A DNA stretch of 35,233 bases from the NCBI RefSeq assembly GCF_018598585.1, contig NZ_JAHESD010000059.1:1-35233 (forward strand), read 5' to 3'. Position numbers and translations under genes: made by a program. The stretch comes from Chryseosolibacter indicum. GTDB lineage: Bacteria > Bacteroidota > Bacteroidia > Cytophagales > Cyclobacteriaceae. How positions within the stretch are numbered: position 1 is the stretch's first letter; every line of letters begins with the position of its first letter. Positions 7,960 through 14,511 of the stretch are shown here, piece by piece. The notes beneath the pieces were generated by a model. It worked only from the letters and a program-made list of their open reading frames with translations, was not told the DNA's origin and searched no databases.

Positions 7960-8328
7960 TCACCTCACCAGCTTTAGTTGTGTAGGATTGAGAACCGAGT
8001 CAAGAAGCAAGTCGATTTCTTTGAAAAACTCTTGCGAAGGAACGCGGTAGTTAATATTCTTTTCAATCTCGTGGACGATTTCCAAATACCGGTCGAGGTT
8101 GACTTTTGAATTTGATAGGTCCATTAACTTGTCGCGCAAAAGGTCCTGCATCGCTTTGTCAACCTTCGTATAAAACTTAAATTGGAGGTAAGTTGGCAGA
8201 TCTGTTAATATGCCGGTGATCAACATAGTCCGGTGCTCAGACAAGATTTCCTGAATCCTGAAAAGGGTAACACGCTCATCACCCTCTTCAATATGCTTTA
8301 CGGTGCTTGCTATTCTGACTGACTTCAT
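7960..8328 (-). CDS. Small hypothetical protein, first gene of the DUF4365 set
   Basis: A 122-residue, largely helical protein that I do not recognise. No clear helix-turn-helix can be read, though the segment about residues 20-60 is helical and basic-acidic mixed. It is the first gene after a promoter flanked by two identical palindromes, the position often held by an autorepressor, so a regulator role is possible but unproven. Downstream, the 92-residue gene follows after 3 bases. The start is the ATG at 8326-8328, two bases from the nearer palindrome. Confidence 0.6.
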   Translation of the reverse strand: MKSVRIASTVKHIEEGDERVTLFRIQEILSEHRTMLITGILTDLPTYLQFKFYTKVDKAMQDLLRDKLMDLSNSKVNLDRYLEIVHEIEKNINYRVPSQEFFKEIDLLLDSVLNPTQLKLVR

Positions 8329-8330
8329 AA

Positions 8331-8343
8331 CTAATATTATTAG
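8331..8343. promoter_or_regulatory. Operator-like palindrome, copy 1
   Basis: CTAATATTATTAG is a perfect 13-bp palindrome around a central T (half-site CTAATA). It lies between the inferred transcription start and the ATG of the 122-residue gene. An identical copy stands 34 bp away at 8365-8377. Two exact copies around one promoter suggest a repressor binding pair. Confidence 0.6.
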
Positions 8344-8351
8344 GTGTTGAA

Positions 8352-8384
8352 CAAAGGTAATAATCTAATATTATTAGTATTAAA
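8352..8384 (-). promoter_or_regulatory. Bacteroidetes-type promoter for the 122-aa/92-aa/DUF4365 set
   Basis: Reading the minus strand, TTTA (8384-8381), a 21-base spacer and TACCTTTG (8359-8352) match the Bacteroidetes consensus TTTG-N19-21-TAnnTTTG, with one mismatch in the -33 box and a perfect -7 box. Transcription would start near 8345 and run into the ATG at 8328. The spacer contains palindrome copy 2; copy 1 covers the start region. Confidence 0.6.
8365..8377. promoter_or_regulatory. Operator-like palindrome, copy 2
   Basis: A second exact CTAATATTATTAG, lying in the spacer between the -33 and -7 boxes of the minus-strand promoter, where a bound protein would block the polymerase. A weak plus-strand promoter (TTG at 8347, 19 bases, TATTATTA at 8369) overlaps it too, so the same sites might also control the divergent ligase operon. 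Confidence 0.6.
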
Positions 8385-8427
8385 GGATTGCTTTAAATGA
8401 GCGGTAAATCACTGTTTTTCAGCGAAA

Positions 8428-9351
8428 ATGAAATTTGTCAAAATAGAGGGTGGAGTAAAACTGTCGCAGTGTATCGCGCCAATGAGCGCAACGTTAAGCG
8501 ATGAACCGGCATTCGATGATCCTAAATGGCTCTTCGAAATCAAGTGGGATGGATACCGGGCGGTTGCTGAATTGAACGGAAAAGACACGCGGCTTTATTC
8601 ACGCAATGGACTTTCTTACAACAAAGCCTATCCGAAAATTTACAATGAACTCGTTAAGATGAAAGTTGATGCTGTCTTGGATGGTGAGGTTGTAGTTTTT
8701 CGGGATGGCATGCCATCGTTCCAGGCAATTCAAAACTATAAGAGCACGCAAAACCTGCCTATTCAATTTATTGTATTCGATTGCCTTCAACACAATGGCA
8801 AGGACTTGACTAAGTTCAAACTGATAGAGCGAAAGGAGATTCTGAAATCTATTCTTCAGCAAAGCGATGTCATTAAATACTGCGACCATGTCGAAGAAGA
8901 TGGAGTAGCACTGTTTGAACAAGCTACCAAGATGAACCTCGAAGGCATCATTGCCAAAAGAATGGATAGCAAGTACTATCCCGACAAGCGATCAAAAGAA
9001 TGGTTAAAAATCAAGAACGTCAAGGTTGATGATTTCAAAATAATTGGCTGGACAGATTCAAAAGCAAGTCGTCAATATTTTGGTGCGTTACTCCTTGCGC
9101 GTGAAGTTGATGGTCAGCTCGTTTATTCAGGTGAAGTTGGAACAGGGTTCACGAATGATTTATTGAAGAGTTTGTACGCAAAGATTCAACCGCTTGAAGT
9201 GAATGAATGTCCATTGGATACTCCGGTGAAAAAGGAGAAGGGATTTCATTGGGCAAAGCCGAAGTATTCATGCCAGGTGCAGTATGTTGAGATGACGGAT
9301 GACGGGCATGTGCGGCATCCTGCGTTTTTGGGATTGAGAAAGGACAAATAG
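8428..9351 (+). CDS. ATP-dependent DNA ligase (LigD-type ligase domain, stand-alone)
   Basis: A 307-residue ligase that seals nicks through an enzyme-AMP intermediate. Motif I is EIKWDGYR with nucleophile Lys39; also present are LYSRNG (about 56-61), LDGEVVV (Glu87), EGIIAKR (172-178) and WLKIKN (192-197), followed by the OB-fold with the RHPAFLGLR ending typical of LigD ligase domains. It lacks the polymerase and phosphoesterase domains of full LigD, and no Ku gene is in the window. It leads a plus-strand operon with the M41-like peptidase 18 bp on and the HNH gene after that. The ligase call is secure; a role in defence or in ICE DNA repair is inference. Confidence 0.9.
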   Translation: MKFVKIEGGVKLSQCIAPMSATLSDEPAFDDPKWLFEIKWDGYRAVAELNGKDTRLYSRNGLSYNKAYPKIYNELVKMKVDAVLDGEVVVFRDGMPSFQAIQNYKSTQNLPIQFIVFDCLQHNGKDLTKFKLIERKEILKSILQQSDVIKYCDHVEEDGVALFEQATKMNLEGIIAKRMDSKYYPDKRSKEWLKIKNVKVDDFKIIGWTDSKASRQYFGALLLAREVDGQLVYSGEVGTGFTNDLLKSLYAKIQPLEVNECPLDTPVKKEKGFHWAKPKYSCQVQYVEMTDDGHVRHPAFLGLRKDK

Positions 9352-9369
9352 GGATTTTTAACGAACGTC

Positions 9370-9972
9370 ATGGACATGATAAAGATGTTTGACCAACAAA
9401 GGATTAAAAGTGTCTGCAAGCATGAGGCTGGACATTATCTAGTTGCAAAACTGCTAGGCTTTAAAACACACGGTATTTCGATTAAAGTCCATTTTCCGAT
9501 TGGACACGAAGGTGGTTCAACCATTGAGCCGAGTCTCCCCGGGATTACTAATATCGACTTGTTGAAAAGTCATTTAAGAAAGCGCATCCAGATATTGTAT
9601 GCCGGAGTTATTTCAGAGGCCTTTCACAACGAAAATACTTACGATTCCGATTATGCCTTAAAAGAATGGCGAACTGGCGGAGGTCGAGATGACTACTCGA
9701 AGATTAGAGAATTGACCCATATATTACGGAACATCTCGTTTCCATCTTCGAGCAACACTGACGAAATGCAAAGCCAGCTTACCAAAATAGATGATGAACT
9801 TATAAACCTCACTGGAGAAACAGTTTCAACAAACCTGCGTCTCATTTCATCGATTTGTGATTTATTGCTGAAAAAAGTGGCCCACTATGATGAGCACTTT
9901 GAGTTAAGTGAGGGTGAAATTTTGGAATTGCCGTCCATGCGTAATCTATTTCCAAAAGAAACAACATCGTAG
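9370..9972 (+). CDS. Stand-alone M41 (FtsH)-like zinc metallopeptidase
   Basis: A 200-residue soluble protein. HEAGH at residues 18-22 gives the zinc-binding helix, YAGVISEAF at about 77-85 matches the FtsH LAGRxAEE helix, and GGGRDDYSKI at 103-112 matches the FtsH segment that supplies the third ligand Asp. FtsH's membrane and AAA+ domains are absent, so this is only the peptidase module. It is followed after 2 bases by the HNH nuclease gene and preceded 18 bases earlier by the ligase, pointing to a joint function. A processing role on a partner protein is a reasonable guess; the target is unknown. Confidence 0.75.
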   Translation: MDMIKMFDQQRIKSVCKHEAGHYLVAKLLGFKTHGISIKVHFPIGHEGGSTIEPSLPGITNIDLLKSHLRKRIQILYAGVISEAFHNENTYDSDYALKEWRTGGGRDDYSKIRELTHILRNISFPSSSNTDEMQSQLTKIDDELINLTGETVSTNLRLISSICDLLLKKVAHYDEHFELSEGEILELPSMRNLFPKETTS

Positions 9973-9974
9973 TA

Positions 9975-11147
9975 ATGAATCCTGAAAGCTCCTGTGTTTA
10001 TTGTAAAACAAATTCACCTAACCGATCCGAACACGTCTTCCCCTTTGGGTTAGGAGGGGAAAATATATTTCTTGATTGTGTTTGCGCAGATTGCAATAAC
10101 AAATTCTCAAGATTGGAAATGGAGCTGATCCAAAAATCAATTATAGGCTTAATGCGATCCGAAGTCGGCATCGAGGGCTATTCAAAAAACAAAAACCATC
10201 CATCACCTTTTAAAAAGTCCACCATTCTTTTTCATGATGAGAGTAGTAATATTGTTTATGAAGTCGGCCAAAGCAAAGGCTTCGAGGTATATCTAAGGCC
10301 GCAGATCGTATATTTCAACGGGGATTTTTTCATAGAAGGAGCAAGTGACAACGACCTTGTATTGCTCAGTAAGGTTTTTATCAAATGGATACGAACTAGC
10401 TTGCTAGTTGTAGAGCTCCCTTCTGTCAACTCGCCAGGTACCAGTGTCCAATTTCAGAAGATCGGAGCTGAATATTCATGGGAAAGTTATACTGGTCCAA
10501 GAAAACGCAATAAGATTATTTTCAAGAGGATGAATAAAGACGACAAGTTTTACAAGCTGTTAACGACTCGACTGTTTCTTGATGACGAGGATAATCTTTA
10601 TATCCGTGCGAAATCAATTGAAGATGTAACTGCTTTCATACCCGAACTATTAAAGATAGTAGATATTAAAAAGCCTCTTAACAGCTTTTCAAAAAACTTC
10701 TCTTCATCACCAGTCATTAACGTTGCATTTGATTTTGATCCACTAATGTGCGAAAGAGCGATTGTTAAAATTGGGCTGAATGCATTCTTTCATTGTTATC
10801 CAAGAGAACGATATAATTTATTTTTGAAGCCAGCGATTGAGTTTGTTTTAGAGGGGAAAAGTCATTTCAATAGATTTTTTGATAGAGGAATGAAGCGTAT
10901 TGACGGGATTGAGGATGCTCATTCAATCTCCTTTTTTCAACATGACGACAATCTTCTTCTGAGGGTCAATCTTTTCAGTGGTCAGTTCATTTTAGCCTTT
11001 TGGTTAAATGGAATTTCTGTTATGCAACCATCTGAGCACTCTGCGGTTGACATCAATTATCGGAAACGTCACCTTCGCTTTTTAACTATGAATGACCTTT
11101 TGTATGATCGGGCGCAACGGGAAATCAAAAGAAATCCTAATGCTTAG
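9975..11147 (+). CDS. HNH endonuclease (HNH_5-like) with long C-terminal domain
   Basis: A 390-residue protein. Residues 7-45 form an HNH/treble-clef unit: Cys7-x2-Cys10, then SEHVFPFGLGG with His20, Asn30, and Cys37-x2-Cys40 followed by Asn41 (CADCNNKF). This fits HNH_5-type nucleases. Residues about 60-390 have no assignable domain; they are mixed alpha/beta and could be target recognition or regulation. The ATG lies 2 bases after the peptidase stop, so translation is likely coupled. Nuclease, peptidase and ligase in one operon form an unusual set for ICE cargo. A homing-type role is less likely because the operon sits among intact ICE genes. Confidence 0.75.
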   Translation: MNPESSCVYCKTNSPNRSEHVFPFGLGGENIFLDCVCADCNNKFSRLEMELIQKSIIGLMRSEVGIEGYSKNKNHPSPFKKSTILFHDESSNIVYEVGQSKGFEVYLRPQIVYFNGDFFIEGASDNDLVLLSKVFIKWIRTSLLVVELPSVNSPGTSVQFQKIGAEYSWESYTGPRKRNKIIFKRMNKDDKFYKLLTTRLFLDDEDNLYIRAKSIEDVTAFIPELLKIVDIKKPLNSFSKNFSSSPVINVAFDFDPLMCERAIVKIGLNAFFHCYPRERYNLFLKPAIEFVLEGKSHFNRFFDRGMKRIDGIEDAHSISFFQHDDNLLLRVNLFSGQFILAFWLNGISVMQPSEHSAVDINYRKRHLRFLTMNDLLYDRAQREIKRNPNA

Positions 11148-11356
11148 CTGTTCTCAATTACTTCGCTCTTCATTCATTTGCTTTCCAATATCAGATTTAG
11201 ATTCTGGCGCTAACCTACTTCCGGGTGGCAACAGCCTAGCTTGTCAAGAGAAATCCGGCATAAACGGCTCCTGCCTACGGCCTGCCTTCCAATTATTCCG
11301 TTTTCATCTTGACAATCCGCCACCCTCCATTTGAGGCGCACCATAATTTAAATCTT
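11148..11356. promoter_or_regulatory. Long leader upstream of the RadC-like gene
   Basis: About 210 bases without a convincing gene between the HNH stop and the RadC ATG. It is more GC- and C/T-rich than nearby coding DNA and shares short words with the leader before the ArdC gene (ACGGCT, CTTCCA, CCCTCCATT, GGCGC in the same order). Small frames across it look spurious. A shared leader element for the antirestriction genes is a weak inference. Confidence 0.3.
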
Positions 11357-11830
11357 ATGATTATGGAAAGCACAAATGAAAAAACACTGTTCGAAGTTGC
11401 AGAGATTCAGCTCACCTACAAGTCAAAAGTAAGTCCTTCACTACGTCCAAAGATCACCTCATCAAGAGACGCTTATCAAGTTCTCAACAAATATTGGGAT
11501 GAAGGTAAAATGGATTTCGTTGAACAGTTCAAAGTTCTCCTTCTTAATAGAGCCAACAAAGTTATCGGCATCTATGAAGTGTCATCAGGCACAACGGTTA
11601 ACACTGTAGCTGACCCTAAGTCAGTGTTTGTTGCAGCGCTTAAGGCTAATGCTTGTGGAGTTATCATAGCTCACAATCATCCATCTGGCAACCTTACAGC
11701 AAGTCAGGCAGATATTAAGCTGACAAAGGACTTGAAAGATGCTGGTAAGTTCCTTCACATTCCAGTTCTTGACCACATCATCATAACCAGCGAATCATAC
11801 TATTCATTCGCTGACGAAGGGCTCTTGTAG
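11357..11830 (+). CDS. RadC-family JAB/MPN domain protein of the ICE
   Basis: A 157-residue protein made of one JAB/MPN (JAMM) domain. The metal site is visible as Glu56 (FVEQFKVLLLN), His106-Asn-His108-Pro-Ser110 (AHNHPSGN) and Asp119. The N-terminal HhH part of chromosomal RadC is missing, as is usual for mobile-element RadC proteins, often placed beside antirestriction genes. The biochemical role of RadC is unsettled. I chose the ATG at 11357 because the in-frame extension upstream lies in the leader. The gene stands between the two cargo blocks and is followed by a short hairpin. Confidence 0.8.
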   Translation: MIMESTNEKTLFEVAEIQLTYKSKVSPSLRPKITSSRDAYQVLNKYWDEGKMDFVEQFKVLLLNRANKVIGIYEVSSGTTVNTVADPKSVFVAALKANACGVIIAHNHPSGNLTASQADIKLTKDLKDAGKFLHIPVLDHIIITSESYYSFADEGLL

Positions 11831-11835
11831 CCCTT
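11817..11835 (+). terminator. Hairpin at the end of the RadC-like gene
   Basis: AAGGGCT (11817-11823) pairs with AGCCCTT (11829-11835) around a 5-base loop that contains part of the stop codon; TTTTG follows. The stem is short and the T tract weak, so termination may be partial. The 230 bases after it to 12070 contain no gene, only the promoter listed next. Confidence 0.45.
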
Positions 11836-12002
11836 TTGATCAATCAAAAAAACTACCCTTTTTGGGCGTATTTGTCGTATGTAAAGAGCAGGTTGTCGAT
11901 TACCCCTGAGACAAAAAATAACTAAAAAATGGCCATGTGAGCGCTCAAAAAAAAGTGCAACAATCAGAATATCAATAGTTTGAAATCCGGAATTAAAAAA
12001 AT

Positions 12003-12036
12003 TTTGACTGTCCCTAGAATAAATACAGTATATTTG
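12003..12036 (+). promoter_or_regulatory. Promoter of the 553-residue nuclease-like gene
   Basis: TTTG (12003-12006), a 22-base spacer and TATATTTG (12029-12036) match the Bacteroidetes -33/-7 consensus TTTG and TAnnTTTG; the spacer is slightly long. The predicted start near 12043 gives a 5' leader of about 28 bases to the ATG at 12071. Confidence 0.6.
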
Positions 12037-12070
12037 ATAAGGGCAGTGTGACAACAACCCCCTCATACAA

Positions 12071-13732
12071 ATGAACCGACACGAAGAGTTTATTGAAAAG
12101 CTGTTGTTCAGCAACAGTTATATGCTGGCGCAAGATCTCAATGTTGCGCTGCAAACAGAATTTGGCGTAAGTGGTCCTTATGGGCGTAAGATCATCGAAA
12201 GAGCTGTTGAAGCCTATGTAATTGTGCCAAGCGCGATTCGCTTTGGCAAAAACCAGTTTGCGTACGTGCATCCAAAGAAACAGTTGACTAAAGACTTGGT
12301 ACTTCAGATCGCTGCTAAACACAGACCGTCACTATTTCGATTGATTGTTGGAATGGATATTAATAATGGAATTATTTCATATTACGAGGCGATGAAGATC
12401 GCGGGCTGTCCCGTTGAAGAAGGCAAAACTAAAAACGATTCTGTCGATAAACTCTTTCTTGAAGTGGAATTGCTGGGCTATGCGTCTCAGTTCGCTAATA
12501 AGGACGGTGTGCGATTCCTAGTTTCTTCTCGTGATGCGAAACATGCTGATTATTTAATGGCCAAAGCATTTAAACAAATGTCAATAGACGCGATGTTTGT
12601 TCCAGATATTCTTCGGGCACTCCAAAGGTTTAATATAATTAGCAACGATCGAGTGCTTTATAGAAATAAAACTGAGCCACAGCTTGGCGTGAACCATAAC
12701 AACTTTAAGTGGGACGCTATCGCTTATACAAGGACCACTGGAATCAATGAAGCGAGAAGTTCGGAGTCAAATACCTACGATAAACAGACGCTTGTTGTTT
12801 TAGATGTGATTGTTAGCCGAAAATATACTGATCACGACTTGCAGGGTTTTCTTTCCCGCATCCAAGGGACGATTAGTTCTGTAAAAACAGGGAAAAGAAA
12901 AGTGCTCCCCATCGTAATATATTCAGGGATTGAGTCGAGAATTCTTATCAACCGAATTAAGAAACTGGGCTTTCTGTCCTTTGACCTTGGAACAATCTAT
13001 GGTTCTAAAATCTATAGGATAATCGAGTGTATTCAGTCAGTAAAGAATACAGATGATTTCACAGAAGGAACCATTGATGACAGGATTGAGGAAGCGTTGG
13101 AAACGATCGAGAACACTGGGCAAGCTGATAATCTCTCTAATATAAAGGGGGACTTGTTTGAATCATTGATGTTTCCTGTGCTCAACACTATTTTTTCCGG
13201 CTCTGACATTGAGACAAGCAAAGAACTAAAAAATAGAAACGAAGGCAAAACCGAAAAATATGAATACGACTATATTATACGAAACTCACGGCTAAGAGAA
13301 ATTACAATTATTGAACTTAAGGGCTTTGCAAGTTCCAGATACATAGATCTTGGTGACATTGACCGAAACAATACTTTAACTTGGTTCTTCGGCAGGACGT
13401 TACCATTTGCAAAAAAAATGTTGCAAAATGACGGTCTAAAAATCACTGCGAGCTACATAACAACAGCTAATTTCACTAGCGAGGGTATCGAATTCCTAGA
13501 AGGTTTACAAAACGGTGCGTTGAAACCAAATGTGTTGGACGTATGGTATGACGGTACTAAGCTATTAAATCTGTTGAAGGAGCACGGTTTTCAAAAACCA
13601 CTCGAACTCGTTCAGAAATATTACATCAAGGCAGAGCCATCGAAGGTTAAAGTTCCGTTCGGTGCTGAGGACATGCCTTATGAAATCGAAACCGCGCTAC
13701 AAACTGACCTTCCAGATCTAGGTGATTTTTGA
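12071..13732 (+). CDS. PD-(D/E)xK nuclease-like protein, candidate defence gene
   Basis: A 553-residue soluble protein that I do not recognise as a named family. Residues about 1-150 look like winged-helix DNA-binding units (MNRHEEFIEKLLFSNSYMLA, GVSGPYGRKIIERAV). Residues about 355-470 carry a restriction-enzyme-like core: Glu364 in GDLFESLMF, Asp400 in YEYDYII, and Glu415-Leu-Lys417 in IIELKG. An earlier segment (WDAIAYT with Asp215, then LVVLDVIV with Asp245) resembles a second, degenerate core lacking the Lys. It has its own promoter and lies in the radC-integrase cargo slot. Defence or inter-element competition is inferred from domain type and site. Confidence 0.65.
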   Translation: MNRHEEFIEKLLFSNSYMLAQDLNVALQTEFGVSGPYGRKIIERAVEAYVIVPSAIRFGKNQFAYVHPKKQLTKDLVLQIAAKHRPSLFRLIVGMDINNGIISYYEAMKIAGCPVEEGKTKNDSVDKLFLEVELLGYASQFANKDGVRFLVSSRDAKHADYLMAKAFKQMSIDAMFVPDILRALQRFNIISNDRVLYRNKTEPQLGVNHNNFKWDAIAYTRTTGINEARSSESNTYDKQTLVVLDVIVSRKYTDHDLQGFLSRIQGTISSVKTGKRKVLPIVIYSGIESRILINRIKKLGFLSFDLGTIYGSKIYRIIECIQSVKNTDDFTEGTIDDRIEEALETIENTGQADNLSNIKGDLFESLMFPVLNTIFSGSDIETSKELKNRNEGKTEKYEYDYIIRNSRLREITIIELKGFASSRYIDLGDIDRNNTLTWFFGRTLPFAKKMLQNDGLKITASYITTANFTSEGIEFLEGLQNGALKPNVLDVWYDGTKLLNLLKEHGFQKPLELVQKYYIKAEPSKVKVPFGAEDMPYEIETALQTDLPDLGDF

Positions 13733-13761
13733 GTGAGACCGTTCACATTAATAAAGGCCTG

Positions 13762-14382
13762 TTAACCAAGTTTCCTGTGCGAAACCTTCATTTGGGCGTT
13801 TTGAAAATAGCTATCGGATTTTTTCGGTGTCAACCTATCGAAGGTGCCAGCTTTCTTTCTCACAGACAAAAAACCTAATCTATAGCTCCAAAAAACCGAA
13901 CGTGGTGCCACGTTAGAAAGAAATTGATAATGCGAATAAATCAGAATAAGAGTTGCACTTCCACCAATCCAACTCCATACATCATAATTGGCAATGTTTC
14001 TCTCTCTAAAAAAAGTTTCTAACAAGTTTTGACCTATGATTGCTTGTATTCCGCAAGCGGAAATAACGCAGATTGCCCAGACTAATATCCAGGGGCGTTG
14101 TCCGTTAGTTCGCAAGCCGATTAAAACTCCTTTTAGCAAATAGACAAACGAAAATAAAAAATAAGCAACGATGACAGTCAGGCCGACCTTTATGTAAACA
14201 TCATTGCTATAAAGGGCAGACATTTTGTTTACCAAAAAATAGCTGAATATCAGTAGCGGTGCATACACAAATGCGCTGTAAAGAATAGAGATGATCGTTC
14301 GAATGACAAACCCAAGGAGGCCCGCGCTATGACTTACTCTCGCTTGTCTCATCGCATCTTCATAGCCTTGGTAGTAGTCCAT
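13762..14382 (-). CDS. Multi-pass membrane protein of unknown function
   Basis: A 206-residue protein with about four or five membrane segments: roughly 20-50 (one or two helices), 62-88, 98-117 and 135-155. The N-terminal 18 residues (MDYYQGYEDAMRQARVSH) and the C-terminal 45 residues are hydrophilic, the latter basic and probably cytoplasmic. No family is recognised. It converges with the 553-residue nuclease-like gene, 29 bp apart, and lies upstream of nothing on its own strand but the integrase, which is 114 bp behind it. It may be independent cargo or a membrane effector. Confidence 0.6.
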   Translation of the reverse strand: MDYYQGYEDAMRQARVSHSAGLLGFVIRTIISILYSAFVYAPLLIFSYFLVNKMSALYSNDVYIKVGLTVIVAYFLFSFVYLLKGVLIGLRTNGQRPWILVWAICVISACGIQAIIGQNLLETFFRERNIANYDVWSWIGGSATLILIYSHYQFLSNVAPRSVFWSYRLGFLSVRKKAGTFDRLTPKKSDSYFQNAQMKVSHRKLG

Positions 14383-14486
14383 ACGTTAGTATTTTTACTT
14401 TGAATTTACGTCTTACACATTTAAGTTGTTTCTCCATCTATCTAAGCAAATACAAAGCCATCGATTGTAGCGGCCAAAGCGGGCAT

Positions 14487-14511
14487 AAGACAGGGATCAA
14501 GTCCCTGTCTT
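14487..14511. terminator. Hairpin around the integrase stop codon
   Basis: AAGACAGGGA (14487-14496) and TCCCTGTCTT (14502-14511) form a perfect 10-bp stem with a 5-base loop holding the integrase stop codon. The T-rich tail (TCTTCTTTTG) is on the plus strand; on the minus strand the tail is poor. It could end integrase transcription or protect against read-through either way. Confidence 0.5.

Noticed and set aside
8428-9351. The ligase as part of a full bacterial NHEJ system
   Set aside because: There is only the ligase domain, without LigD polymerase or phosphoesterase modules, and no Ku gene lies in the window.
9975-11147. HNH gene as a homing endonuclease in an intron or intein
   Set aside because: It is a free-standing gene with a coupled upstream peptidase gene, and no interrupted gene or intron flanks are visible.
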